Under the pieces are notes generated by a model that was given only the letters and a program-made list of their open reading frames with translations, was not told where the DNA came from and ran no database searches. A stretch of 64,000 nucleotides of DNA from Eurosta solidaginis (lineage: Eukaryota; Arthropoda; Insecta; Diptera; Tephritidae), in contig NC_090319.1 of assembly GCF_040869045.1 (NCBI RefSeq), positions 231,935,832 to 231,999,831 of the forward strand, given 5' to 3'. Below, one piece after another: positions 1 through 9,292 of the stretch. The position numbers and the translations under genes were made by a program. The stretch's first letter is position 1; every line of letters begins with the position of its first letter.

Positions 1-735
1 CAATATATTTCAGAAAAGAACACGCAATAACTTTAAAGGTAGATTTCCAACCACAGTGCAGCTTTGTGGCGAACAGCTGTGAATGGAGATAGTCCAGTGG
101 TTCCGAACTCTTGAAGGCGTTTGGCTTCAATGGGAATTATGCAGTGGTATGTCAACGTCCCTTTCACTGTTACTGCCTTCTTAAATGTAGCTTCAAGGTT
201 CTTTCCTTCTTTGTAGTATTCCTCGTTTTCCACATATTTAAAAGAAATATAAGGGGTTTTCGCTTTTGCTGTGTCCGGTCGCTTTTCTCGATGTCAAAGT
301 TCATATTCTTATTTTAAATCTTATAATTGCCGTGATACCAAATGTTTTGTTAAGTATAGTTCATTACATAATTCTGTGTATTGTGGTGAAGTAAAATCCT
401 GCCTTTGGGAAGTTATTTTGCTAATTTAGTGCTTTTAAATTTATAAATTTTTTGTGTTTTGCATTTGTATTCCACAAGAATACACATACATACGTTCATA
501 TATCTACATTCATTTGCTGCATTCATTTTTGTGTATTTTCTTGTCTTCTTTATTTTTTGTTCGAGGAACAGCTGTTTCAGTGCGTTCTAGCAGTCATTGT
601 GCTATTGCTGTCTTAAAGCTGATAATCTAGTGCCTCTAAATTGCTTATATTTTTCTTTGATATTTCAGTGGCTCTCAAACTGCTTACTTTTGTTTTTAGC
701 CCTTTTCAAAAGTAACCATATTCAAGTTTATATTT
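1..735. repeat. Copy 1 of the tandem composite unit, left part (unclassified flank, then LINE-B 5' end)
   Basis: This stretch is almost base-for-base the same as 21268-22009 and 29742-30478, so it is the first visible copy of a tandem unit that starts left of the window. The last ~60 bases, from about 675 (TCAAACTGCT), are taken as the 5' end of LINE-B because LINE-A starts with the same string at about 2584. A minus-strand reading frame at 33-233 is open in all three copies. It differs by several amino-acid changes in copy 3, so I see no sign that it is a conserved gene. Confidence 0.7.
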
Positions 736-879
736 TTATACTCAGTTGAGCAGAGCTCACAGAGTATATTAAGTTTGATTGGATAACGGTTGGTTGCACA
801 TATATAAAGGAATCGAGATAGATATAGACTTCCATATATCAAAATAATCAGGATCGAAAAAAAATTTGATTGAGCCATG

Positions 880-1990
880 TCCGTCCGTCCGTCCGTCCGT
901 TAACACGATAGCTTGAGTAAATTTTGAGGTATCTTGATGAAATTTGGTATGTAGGTTCCTGAGCACTCATCTCAGATCGCTATTTAAAATGAACGATATC
1001 GGTCTATAACCACGCCCACTTTTTCGATATCGAAAATTTCGAAAAACCGAAAAAGTACGACAATTCATTACCAAAGACAGATAAAGCGACAAAACTTGGT
1101 AGATGAGTTGAATTTATGACGCAGAATAGAAAACTGGTAAAATTTTGGACAATGGGCGTGGCACCGCCCACTTTTAAAAGAAGGTAATTTAGAAGTTTTG
1201 CAAGCTGTAATTTGTCAGTCGTTGAAGATATCATGATGAAATTTGACAGGGACGTTACTCCTATTACTATATGTACGCCTAATAAAAGTTAGCAAAATCT
1301 GAGAAGGACCACGACCACTTTAAAAAAAAAATTTTTAAAGTAAAATTTTAACAAAAAATTTAATATCTTCACAGTATATAAGTAAATTATGTCAACATTC
1401 AACTCCAGTAATGATATGGTGCAACAAAATACAAAAATAAAAGAAAATTTCAAATGGGCGTGGCTCCGCCCTTTTTCATTTAATTTGTCTAGGATACTTT
1501 TAACGCCATAAGTCGAACAAAAATTAACCAATCCTTTTGAAATTTGGTAGGGGCATAGATTTTATGATGTTAACTGTTTTCTGTGAAAACGGGCGAAATC
1601 GGTTGATGCCACGCCCAGTTTTTATACACAGTCGTTCGTCTGTCCTTCCGCATGGCCGTTAACACGATAACTTGAGCAAAAATCGACATATCTTTAATGA
1701 ACTTAGTTCACGTACTTACTTGAACTCACTTTATCTTGGTATGAAAAATGAACGAAATCCGACAATGACCACCCCCACTTTTTCGATATCGAAAATTACG
1801 AAAAATTAAAAAAATGCCATAATTCTATACCAAATACGAAAAAAGGGATGAAACATGGTGAGGTAATTGGATTGTTTTATTGACGCGAAATATAACTTTA
1901 GAAAAAACTTTATAAAATGGTTGTGACACCTACCATATTAAGTAGAAGAAAATGAAAAAGTTCTGCAGGGCGAAATAAAAAACCCTTAAA
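880..1990. repeat. Ancient internal duplication in the 5' half of the Helitron/DINE-like element
   Basis: Block 1 (about 890-1110) and block 2 (about 1655-1870) share the same order of motifs: GTTAACACGATA, a TTGAGYAAA stretch, AAAATGAACGA, CCAC(G/C)CCCAC, TTTTTCGATATCGAAAAT, then an A-rich run. They are clearly diverged. The element therefore carries two old copies of a ~220-base module, separated by about 550 bases with GGGCGTGG...CCGCCC palindromes at about 1156 and 1455. Confidence 0.55.
883..902. repeat. GTCC microsatellite in the Helitron/DINE-like element
   Basis: Four to five GTCC/CCGT units in a row follow GAGCCAT near the element's 5' end. A degenerate counterpart sits at about 1630-1660 (CGTCTGTCC) in the second internal block and again at about 52200 in the other copy, so it is an inherited part of the element. 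Confidence 0.8.
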
Positions 1991-2048
1991 ATCGTGGCAG
2001 GTATTACATATATAAATAAATTAGCCGTATCCAACAGATGATATATTT

Positions 2049-2583
2049 TTGGTCGATATCTGGAAAACGCCTTCACATATACAACTACCACCACTCCCTT
2101 TTAAAACTCTCATTAATACCTTTAATTTGATATCCATATCGTACAAACACATTCTAGAGTCACCCCTGGTCCACCTTTATGGCGATATCTCGAAAAGGCG
2201 AACACCTATAGAACGAAGGCCCACTCCCTTTTAAAAATACTCATTAACACTTTTCATTTGATACCCATATCGTACAAACAAAGTCTAGAGTCACCCCTGG
2301 TCCACCTTTATGGCGATATCTCGAAAAGGCGAACACCTATAGAACGAAGGCCCACTCCCTTTTAAAAAATACTCATTAACACCTTTCACTTGATACCCAT
2401 ATCGTACAAACAAAGTCTAGAGTCACCCCTGGTCCACCTTTATGGCGATATCTCGAAAATGCGAACACCTATAGAACTAAGGCCCCCTCCCTTTTAAAAT
2501 ACTCATTAACACCTTTCGTTTGATACCCATATTGCACAAATGAATTCTAGAGTCACCCCTGGTCCACCTTTATGGCGGTATCT
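2049..2583. repeat. 130-bp satellite array, left part (about 4 units)
   Basis: The landmark CCTTTATGGCGATATCTCG recurs at 2174, 2305, 2437 and 2567, a period of 130-132 bases. Each unit also carries ACTCCCTTTTAAAA, CATTAACACC, GATACCCATAT and TCTAGAGTCACCCCTGG. The fifth unit is cut off by LINE-A and the array resumes at 6509, so both parts were one array before the LINE inserted. Confidence 0.9.
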
Positions 2584-2673
2584 TCAAACTGCTCAAACAG
2601 TGATTTTCTTACTGTGATCTCCAAACTATTTTCACTGCCTCCGTCTGTTTAATCAATTTTACTTTAACTTATA

Positions 2674-3558
2674 ATGTCTTGCAATTTTGTTAACTGCCAA
2701 TTGAAAGGTGATACCGAGCGTTTCGTGTCGTGCTGGCTTTGTGATGAGCTTGCTCATATGAAGTGCGCTGGTTTGACAGCAAGGGTGTGTGATGCGATCA
2801 ACGATGACAAGGGTGTGCGTTGGTCGTGCTTGAAATGCAGATCCACGGAAGTGGATCTTTTTAAGCTTTTCAAACATACCCGAAACGCATTCTCCGAAAT
2901 CGGTAAGGAACTTTCTACATTAGGGGATAAATTCAATTATTATGAAAACTTGTTTAAAACTTTCAAATGTATTACCGATTCAGCTGCTAATGCTAACAGC
3001 GACAGTCGTGACAGCAAACGAAAACGAACTGATGTCTCGGCTGGCGTATTGACCCTAGACCCCGTTCAAAACATCCAGAACCCAATCGTTCCTACACCTA
3101 GCACGATAGAATTAATAAACTTAGCATCTCCAAGTCCTCTTACAGTAGAGCCTTCAACATCAAAGGCACCTCCTACAAAACTAGCAGCTAGAAAAAATAC
3201 TGAACCTGCAAACCGTTCTCAGGCGACTGAGCCTGGAACTAGGAAGTTGGTTGTAGTCCCTCCTAAAAAATCGATATTCGTGTCAAGATTCGAGAGGGAT
3301 ACTACTGAGGAGGATCTGAAATCGTATATCTTCTCAAAAACGAAAACCCATGACGTAACAATTCGGAAATTTAATTTTAGTTATGAAAGAAACGTATCTT
3401 CCTTTAGATTAGATGTACCTATTGACCATTTTGACACTATCTTGAGTTACGATTTTTGGCCCTCTGGGGCACTTGTGCGGGAATTTGAATATAGGCGGAA
3501 TAAGAGTGTTCCAAACTTAGCAAAGATCCCTGTTAATAACACTGAGTCAAAAAACTGA
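2674..3558 (+). CDS. LINE-A ORF1 protein with PHD-type zinc finger
   Basis: 294 codons, intact. Residues 3-55 form a PHD-like zinc finger with Cys3, Cys8, Cys20, Cys23, His28, Cys31, Cys52 and Cys55 (C-X4-C-X11-C-X2-C-X4-H-X2-C-X20-C-X2-C). The middle is a Ser/Thr/Pro-rich linker with a basic patch (SKRKRT, about residue 113). Residues about 195-280 (SIFVSRFERDTTEEDL to FWPSGALVREF) resemble the RRM-like C-terminal domain found in PHD-containing LINE ORF1 proteins. Expected role: nucleic-acid binding and RNP assembly during retrotransposition. ORF2 overlaps the stop region. This is the only intact ORF1 of its family in the window and the best preserved coding region here. Confidence 0.8.
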   Translation: MSCNFVNCQLKGDTERFVSCWLCDELAHMKCAGLTARVCDAINDDKGVRWSCLKCRSTEVDLFKLFKHTRNAFSEIGKELSTLGDKFNYYENLFKTFKCITDSAANANSDSRDSKRKRTDVSAGVLTLDPVQNIQNPIVPTPSTIELINLASPSPLTVEPSTSKAPPTKLAARKNTEPANRSQATEPGTRKLVVVPPKKSIFVSRFERDTTEEDLKSYIFSKTKTHDVTIRKFNFSYERNVSSFRLDVPIDHFDTILSYDFWPSGALVREFEYRRNKSVPNLAKIPVNNTESKN

Positions 3559-6400
3559 ACGAAAAATCTGCTTTAGATATACTTTACCAAAATGTTAGAG
3601 GCTTAAACACCAAGTTAACAGAACTGTTTTTAAAATCATTTAACTCAAGCTACGATATAATTGCTTTAACCGAAACCTGGCTGAAACCTCATGTTTTTAA
3701 CTCAGAGATCCTCTGTAATGACTACCAGATATATCGAAATGACCGCCTGAATAGGGTTGGAGGTGGGGTTCTGCTTGCTGTACACTCTTCAATACCATCT
3801 GAAGAGATTTGCGTAACCGCCACCGATACAACTGAGTTCTTGTGCATACGCACACAACTAGCAAATATCCACATTTATTTGGCCATCTGTTATATCCCGC
3901 CATCTTCTTAACTGTCCGTTTATATGCATCACATTTCCTTGCTAAGAACTGTTAATTCGATGCTAAAGCCTTCCGATTCCATTATTGTCTTGGGTGACTT
4001 CAATATGCCACACATATCATGGTGCATCTCTGACTTTAATATCGTACCAGTTTCGTCAAAGTCTTCCAACAATGAATTTCTAGACGGAATGTCTGAGCTG
4101 TGCCTTCAACAAATCAACATCCAATCGAATAAATTCGGAAGAGTGTTAGATTTAGCCTTTGTGGATGATGAATCTAAATATTTCATTAGTCGATGCGAAC
4201 CCATTATTGAACCTGAAGATGCTTACCACCCTTCCCTCAAAATAGTTTACGAAGTTGTAAATTATGCTTGTAACAGCGGAAATAAACGATACAACTCCAG
4301 TTATCGCTTCGACTTTGCGAAGGCCAATTTTAAAAAATTAAATCGTGATCTATCTCGAATAGTGTGGCCAATATTTAATGCTGATGTGGAGCAAAGCGTT
4401 TCTCACTTTTACAATACCATTTACTGTCATTTTGAAAAATACGTACCTAAGCGGATTTGTGTACATTCCGATACAAGCCAAGTATGGTTCACTAAAGAGC
4501 TGAAAATTTTAAAGAATAAAAAGTCTCGATCTTTCAAGTTGTTCAAAAAGACGGGTTTACATAACCATTACTTACAGTACTCGATTCTACGCTGCAAGTA
4601 TTTTCAATTGAACAAAAAGTGTTACAAAGCTTATCTTTGTAAAATGAAAAGAAATATAACTTGCAACCCGAAGGCATTTTACGGATTCGTAAACTCTAAA
4701 CGCAGGGTGAAATGGTTTCCATCATCCATGAAATTCCAAGATAATATTTCCAGCGATGATCAAGAGATCGCCGACTTCTTTGCGGAATTTTTCAAATCAA
4801 ATTACTCTATTGAGACCAACGTTTCACCTAATGAATACCCATACCATATTGATTCATGTTATTCAATCAGAGCTCCATTTATATCTTCAGAAGATGTATT
4901 ATCTTATTTAAAAACTTTAAAAGTATCATATTCATACGGCCACGACAGGATCCCGACACACTTTCTTAAAAAATGTGCTGCAAACATCTATCAGCCGCTA
5001 ACAGATTTATTTAATTTATCTTTAATTTATGGCGTTTTCCCAACAATATGGAAGGAATCTTTTCTTATTCCACTTCATAAAAATGGAAGCAGGTCTTCAA
5101 TAGAAAACTACCGGGGCATAGCAAAGTTATCCGCTATCCCAAAGTTATTTGAGGCTATTGTTACCTACCACCTAACATTCTCTATTTCCCCCATAATTGC
5201 AAGCTCGCAGCATGGGTTCTGCAAGGGCAAATCACCTATCACCAATTTACTAGAATTTACCACCCACGTTTCTAATGGATTTAGAAAAGGCCTTCACACT
5301 GATGTAATTTACACCGATTTCAGTAAAGCTTTCGACAAAGTATCACACCCATTACTTATTCATAAGCTCAGTCAACTCGGGTTCAACCCCGTCTTATATG
5401 TTGGATTTCTTCGTATCTTGGTTATCGTACGCAAAAAGTAATCTTTAAAAATACACTTTCTGGGGTCATCAATGTTTCTTCTGGTGTTCCTCAGGGCAGC
5501 CATCTTGGTCCGATTCTGTTCTTGTTGTTCATAAACGATATATCTGGTAAAATTAAATACTCAAAAATCTTGATGTACGCAGACGATGTAAAACTTTTCA
5601 AATCATGTGCCTCGGTTGAGGAACATTCCTTGCTTCAAATGGATTTAAATCACTTGGTTACCTGGTGCAATGTAAATTATATGCCGCTCAATCTCAAAAA
5701 ATGTAAATTCGTGTGTTTTTCTCGGAGAGTTTCGCCACCAGCTTCATATACAATTAACAACTATAGTCTAGAAACTGTAAATAATTTTATTGACTTGGGA
5801 GTCATGATGGATTCCAAACTTAGTTTCAATCTTCATATTAATGCTACAGTGAATAAAGGCAAAGGTGTTTTTGCATTTGTTAAACGGTGGTCAAAAGAAT
5901 TTAACGACCCTTACATAACTAAAGCACTTTTTACAACATTAGTTAGGCCAATATTATAATACGGCTCGATAATTTGGAATCCGCGTTATCAAGTCCATGC
6001 AGACAGTCTCGAATCAATACAAAAACAATTTTTACTATTTGCCTTAAGAAATTTCCAATGGGACTCTTTAACTAATCTTCCACCTTATACTAATCGATTA
6101 TAGCTTATCAATCTTCCAACTCTTGCTAGTCGAAGGGAAATGCTTGGTGTAATATTTATGACAAAACTTTTAAATGGATCAATTTCGAGCCCATTCCTTC
6201 TGAATGAAGTGAACTTTTGCGTTCCCTCTCGGACATCGAGACACTTCAAACCTCTTCTGCTGAAACAATGTAGAACGAATTTCGAACAAAATGAACCTTT
6301 TCGGCGTTTATGCCAAGATTATAACTCTCACTCAAACACATTTGATAGCTCGGACTCCCTTTTTTCTATAAAAAAGATTGTTCTCACCTCTCTAAATTAA
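3558..6400 (+). pseudogene. LINE-A ORF2 endonuclease-reverse transcriptase, broken
   Basis: An apurinic-type endonuclease comes first (YQNVRGLN about 3588, LTETWL about 3666, LGDFNMPHISW about 3990, YHPSL about 4225). A reverse transcriptase follows, with DFSKAFDKVSHPLL about 5314, GVPQGSHLGP about 5484 and catalytic YADD at 5575-5586. The C-terminal region ends at 6400. Defects: in-frame TAA at 3909-3911, a frameshift near 5425-5440 between the FSKAF and GVPQG motifs, stops at about 5957 and 6101. Catalytic motifs themselves are intact. It would nick the target and prime cDNA synthesis from element RNA. As read, it cannot make a full protein. Confidence 0.85.
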
Positions 6401-6508
6401 TGTATAATACGTTTGCTTCTGTTCTCTTTAAGTATTACGCTTGGCTGATGAAATTTCTTCTGTAGCTGAGCAGTCTCAGATCGTGACGCTTGACAATCCG
6501 CTGCCCAT

Positions 6509-8420
6509 CAAAGACTCTCGAAACGGCGTCCACCTATGGAACTAAGGATTACTCCCTTTTAAAATCCTCATTAACACCTTGCTTTTGATACCCATATTGT
6601 ACAAACAAATTCTAGGGTCACCCCTGCTCCACCTTTATGGCGATATCTCGAAACGGCGTCCACCTATGGAACTAAGGATTACTCCCTTTTAAAATACTCA
6701 TTAACACCTTTCTTTTGGTACCCATATTGTACAAACAAATTCTAGGGTCACCCCTGGTCCACCTTTATGGCGATATCTCGAAAATGCGACCACCTATACA
6801 ACAACCACCACTCCCTTTTAAAACCCTAATTAATACCTTTAATTTGATACCCATATCATACAAACACATTCTAGAGTCACCCCTGGTCCACCTTTATGGC
6901 GATATTTCGAAACGGCGTCCACCTATAGAACTAAGGCCCATTCCCTTTTAAAATACTCATTAACACCTTTCGTTTGATGCCCATATTGTACAAAGAAATT
7001 CTAGGGTCACCCCTGGTCCACCTTTATGGCGATTTCTCGAAACGGCGTCCACCTATGGAACTAAGGATTACTCCCTTTTAAAATACTCATTAACACCTTT
7101 CTTTTGATACCCATATTGTACAAACAAATTCTAGGGTCACCCCTGGTCCACCTTTATGGCGATATCTCGAAACGGCGTCCACCTATGGAACTAAGGATTA
7201 CTCCCTTTTAAAATACCCATTAACACCTTTCTTTTGATACCCATATTGTACAAACAAATTCTAGGGTCACCCCTGGTCCACCTTTATGGCGATATCTCGA
7301 AACGGCGTCCACCTATGGAACTAAGGATTACTCTCTTTTAAAATACTCATTAACACCTTTCTTTTGATACCCATATTGTACAAACAAATTCTAGGGTCAC
7401 CCCTGCTCCACCTTTATGGCGATATCTCGAAACGGCGTCCACCTATGGAACTAAGGATTACTCCCTTTTAAAATAATCATTAACACATTTCGTTTGATGC
7501 CCATATTGTACAAAGAAATTCTAGGGTCACCCCTGGTCCACCTTTATGGCGATATCTCGAAACGGCGTCCACCTATGGAACTAAGGATTACTCCCTTTTA
7601 AAATACACATTAACACCTTTCTTTTAATACCCATATTCTACAAACAAATTCTAGGGTCACCCTTGGTCCACCTTTATGGCGATATCTCGAAACGGCGTCC
7701 ACCTATGGAACTAAGGATTACTCCCTTTTAAAATACCCATTAACACCTTTCTTTTGATACCCATATTGTACAAACAAATTCTAGGGTCACCCCTGGTCCA
7801 CCTTTATGGCGATATCTCGAAACGGCGTCCACCTATAGAACTAAGGATTACTCCTTTTTAAAATACTCATTAACACCTTTCTTTTGATACCCATATTGTA
7901 CAAACAAATTATAGGGTCACCCCTGGTCCACCTTTATGGCGATATCTCGAAACGGCGTCCACCTATGGAACTAAGGATTACTCCCTTTTAAAATACTCAT
8001 TAACACCTTTCTTTTGATACCCATATTGTAGAAACAAATTCTAGGGTCACCCCTGGTCCACCTTTATGGCGATATCTCGAAAAGGCGACCACCTATACAA
8101 CAACCACCACTCCCTTTTAAAACCCTCATTAATACATTTAATTTGATACCGATATCGTACAAACACATGCTAGAGTCACCCCTGGTCCACCTTTATGGCG
8201 ATATTTCGAAACGGCGTCCACCTATAGAACTAAGGCCCACTCCCTTTTAAAATACTCATTAACACCATTCGTTTGATACCCATATTGTACAAACAAATTC
8301 TAGAGTCAACCGTGATCCACCTTTATGGCGATATCCCTAAATGGCGTCCACCTATAGAACTAAGGCCCACTCCCTCACAAAATACTCTTTAATGTCTTTC
8401 ATTTGATACACATGTCATAC
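6509..8420. repeat. 130-bp satellite array, right part (about 15 units)
   Basis: CCTTTATGGC recurs at 6632, 6762, 6891, 7021 and then every 130 bases to 8061, followed by 8190 and 8320. Units from 7021 to 8060 are nearly identical. The outer units are more diverged. Two distinctive neighbouring units (ACAACAACCACCACTCCC, then ATATTTCGAAACGG) occur at 6762-7020 and again at 8061-8319, ten units apart, which points to block amplification by unequal exchange. The last units decay into unique sequence before the 3' hairpin. Confidence 0.92.
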
Positions 8421-8504
8421 AAAAACACGGTTTCCCTCGGTTCATTTTCCTACATGGTTATTTTCCCTTATGTTGTCACCATAGCTCTCAACAGAGTATG
8501 TAAT

Positions 8505-8522
8505 GTTCGGTTACACCCGAAC
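8505..8522. other. 3'-terminal hairpin of the Helitron/DINE-like element
   Basis: GTTCGG, loop TTACAC, CCGAAC: a perfect 6-bp stem about 20 bases from the element's right end. The identical hairpin is at 53262-53279 in the second copy although the flanking sequence has diverged. Such a 3' hairpin is a known hallmark of Helitron-type elements. Confidence 0.7.
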
Positions 8523-8576
8523 TTAACCTTCCTTACTTGTTTATATTTTATTTGCTTAAATTTTTGGACGACTATA

Positions 8577-9279
8577 ATGAAAACTTCTTGCGTATTTATA
8601 AATTGTAATGTGAAGAACGACTCTGACCGTTTTGTAGCATGTTGGTTATGTGATAGCCTCGTGCATATGAAATGTGCTGGTTTGACTGGAAGAGTGGCTG
8701 ACGCTTTGAATGAGGGTAAAGGGGTTCTCTGGTCCTCTCGAAAGTGTCGATCTACTGAGGTGGATCTTTTCAGGCTCTTTAAAACAGCAAGAAACGGTTT
8801 TCTTGAAATCGGTAAGGAGCTTAAGTTCATCAACCAAAAATTTCAGACTTACGAAGCGGCATTAAATGTTTAGAGACATAACCAGCAAGAAAGGGGAAGC
8901 AAACTACTAAAAACTACTTGTGGATGATGCCCTGGGCTCGAATTCAGCCTCTTCTGCTTCTAGTGTACCTATTCCTGTTTCTTCCTCGAACTTAATATCT
9001 GCTGCTTTACCTATTCCTGTCTCTACCTCTAGCTTTGGCAACGAATTGTCCATCTTCATTTCGCCAGGCACTCAACAAGAACCTACAAGGTCTAAATCAG
9101 ATGTTAATCAGGGGTATTCCCCACTACCTACACCCTCTACGATGGCGTTATCGATGACGCCGTCGACCTCATTTGCTCCTATTTCGTCCACAACTTTTGG
9201 AAATCAGCTGTAACGACCCAGCGTTTCAGAAGATATGACAACTTTGATGGCTCAATCAACTCATAATTTACCAAACGCT
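8577..9279 (+). pseudogene. LINE-B ORF1 (copy 1), 5' part, interrupted by RTE
   Basis: Starts at ATG 8577. The N-terminus matches LINE-A ORF1 (FVACWLCDSLVHMKCAGLTGRV), but the penultimate zinc ligand is lost: LWSSRKC here versus RWSCLKC in LINE-A. An in-frame stop comes at 8871. Ser/Pro-rich sequence (ASSVPIPVSSSN and similar) continues in another frame to 9213. At 9280-9292 (TAATAATGCGGAA) the RTE element begins. The C-terminal half is absent in this copy because the tandem unit ends inside the RTE. Copies at 22047 and 30521 share the Ser replacement, so the zinc finger was damaged before duplication. Confidence 0.8.
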
Positions 9280-9292
9280 AATAATGCGGAAG

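Larger units (their letters stand above)
2584..6508 (+). mobile_element. LINE-A: PHD-finger non-LTR retrotransposon inserted in the 130-bp satellite
   Basis: A near full-length non-LTR element with ORF1 (2674-3558) and ORF2 (3558-6400). It splits a satellite unit: the left flank ends TATGGCGGTATCT and the right flank resumes at CTCGAAACGGCG. The 5' untranslated region is only about 90 bases. The 3' untranslated region is about 110 bases and has no long poly-A. ORF1 and ORF2 align along their length with LINE-B at 8577, 22047, 30521 and 39886-42234, so A and B are the same or sister families. The RT motifs and PHD-type ORF1 fit the jockey/CR1 group. I do not assign a clade. Confidence 0.8.
736..8542. 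mobile_element. Helitron/DINE-1-like non-autonomous element with internal 130-bp satellite (split by LINE-A)
   Basis: Copies 2 and 3 of the tandem unit read straight through this site (about 22009 and 30480), so the whole block is an insertion. It starts near TTATACTCAG and ends near CTTACTTGTTT. I see no convincing target duplication. It contains a GTCC microsatellite near the 5' end, repeated CCACGCCCAC and palindromic GGGCGTGG...CCGCCC motifs, a central tandem array, and a hairpin 20 bases before the 3' end. There is no transposase. This layout (no duplication, AT target, central tandem repeat, 3' hairpin) matches DINE-1/Helentron-type elements of Diptera. Without LINE-A it is about 3.9 kb. 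A second, 5'-truncated copy lies at 51783-53296. Class assignment is inference. Confidence 0.6.

Noticed and set aside
33..233. Minus-strand 66-codon frame conserved in three copies as a real small gene
   Set aside because: Conservation is explained by recent segmental duplication. Copy 3 already has several amino-acid changes, and no domain is recognisable.
2049..8420. 130-bp periodic repeats as a CRISPR array
   Set aside because: Whole units repeat head to tail without unique spacers, and the sequence context is eukaryotic.
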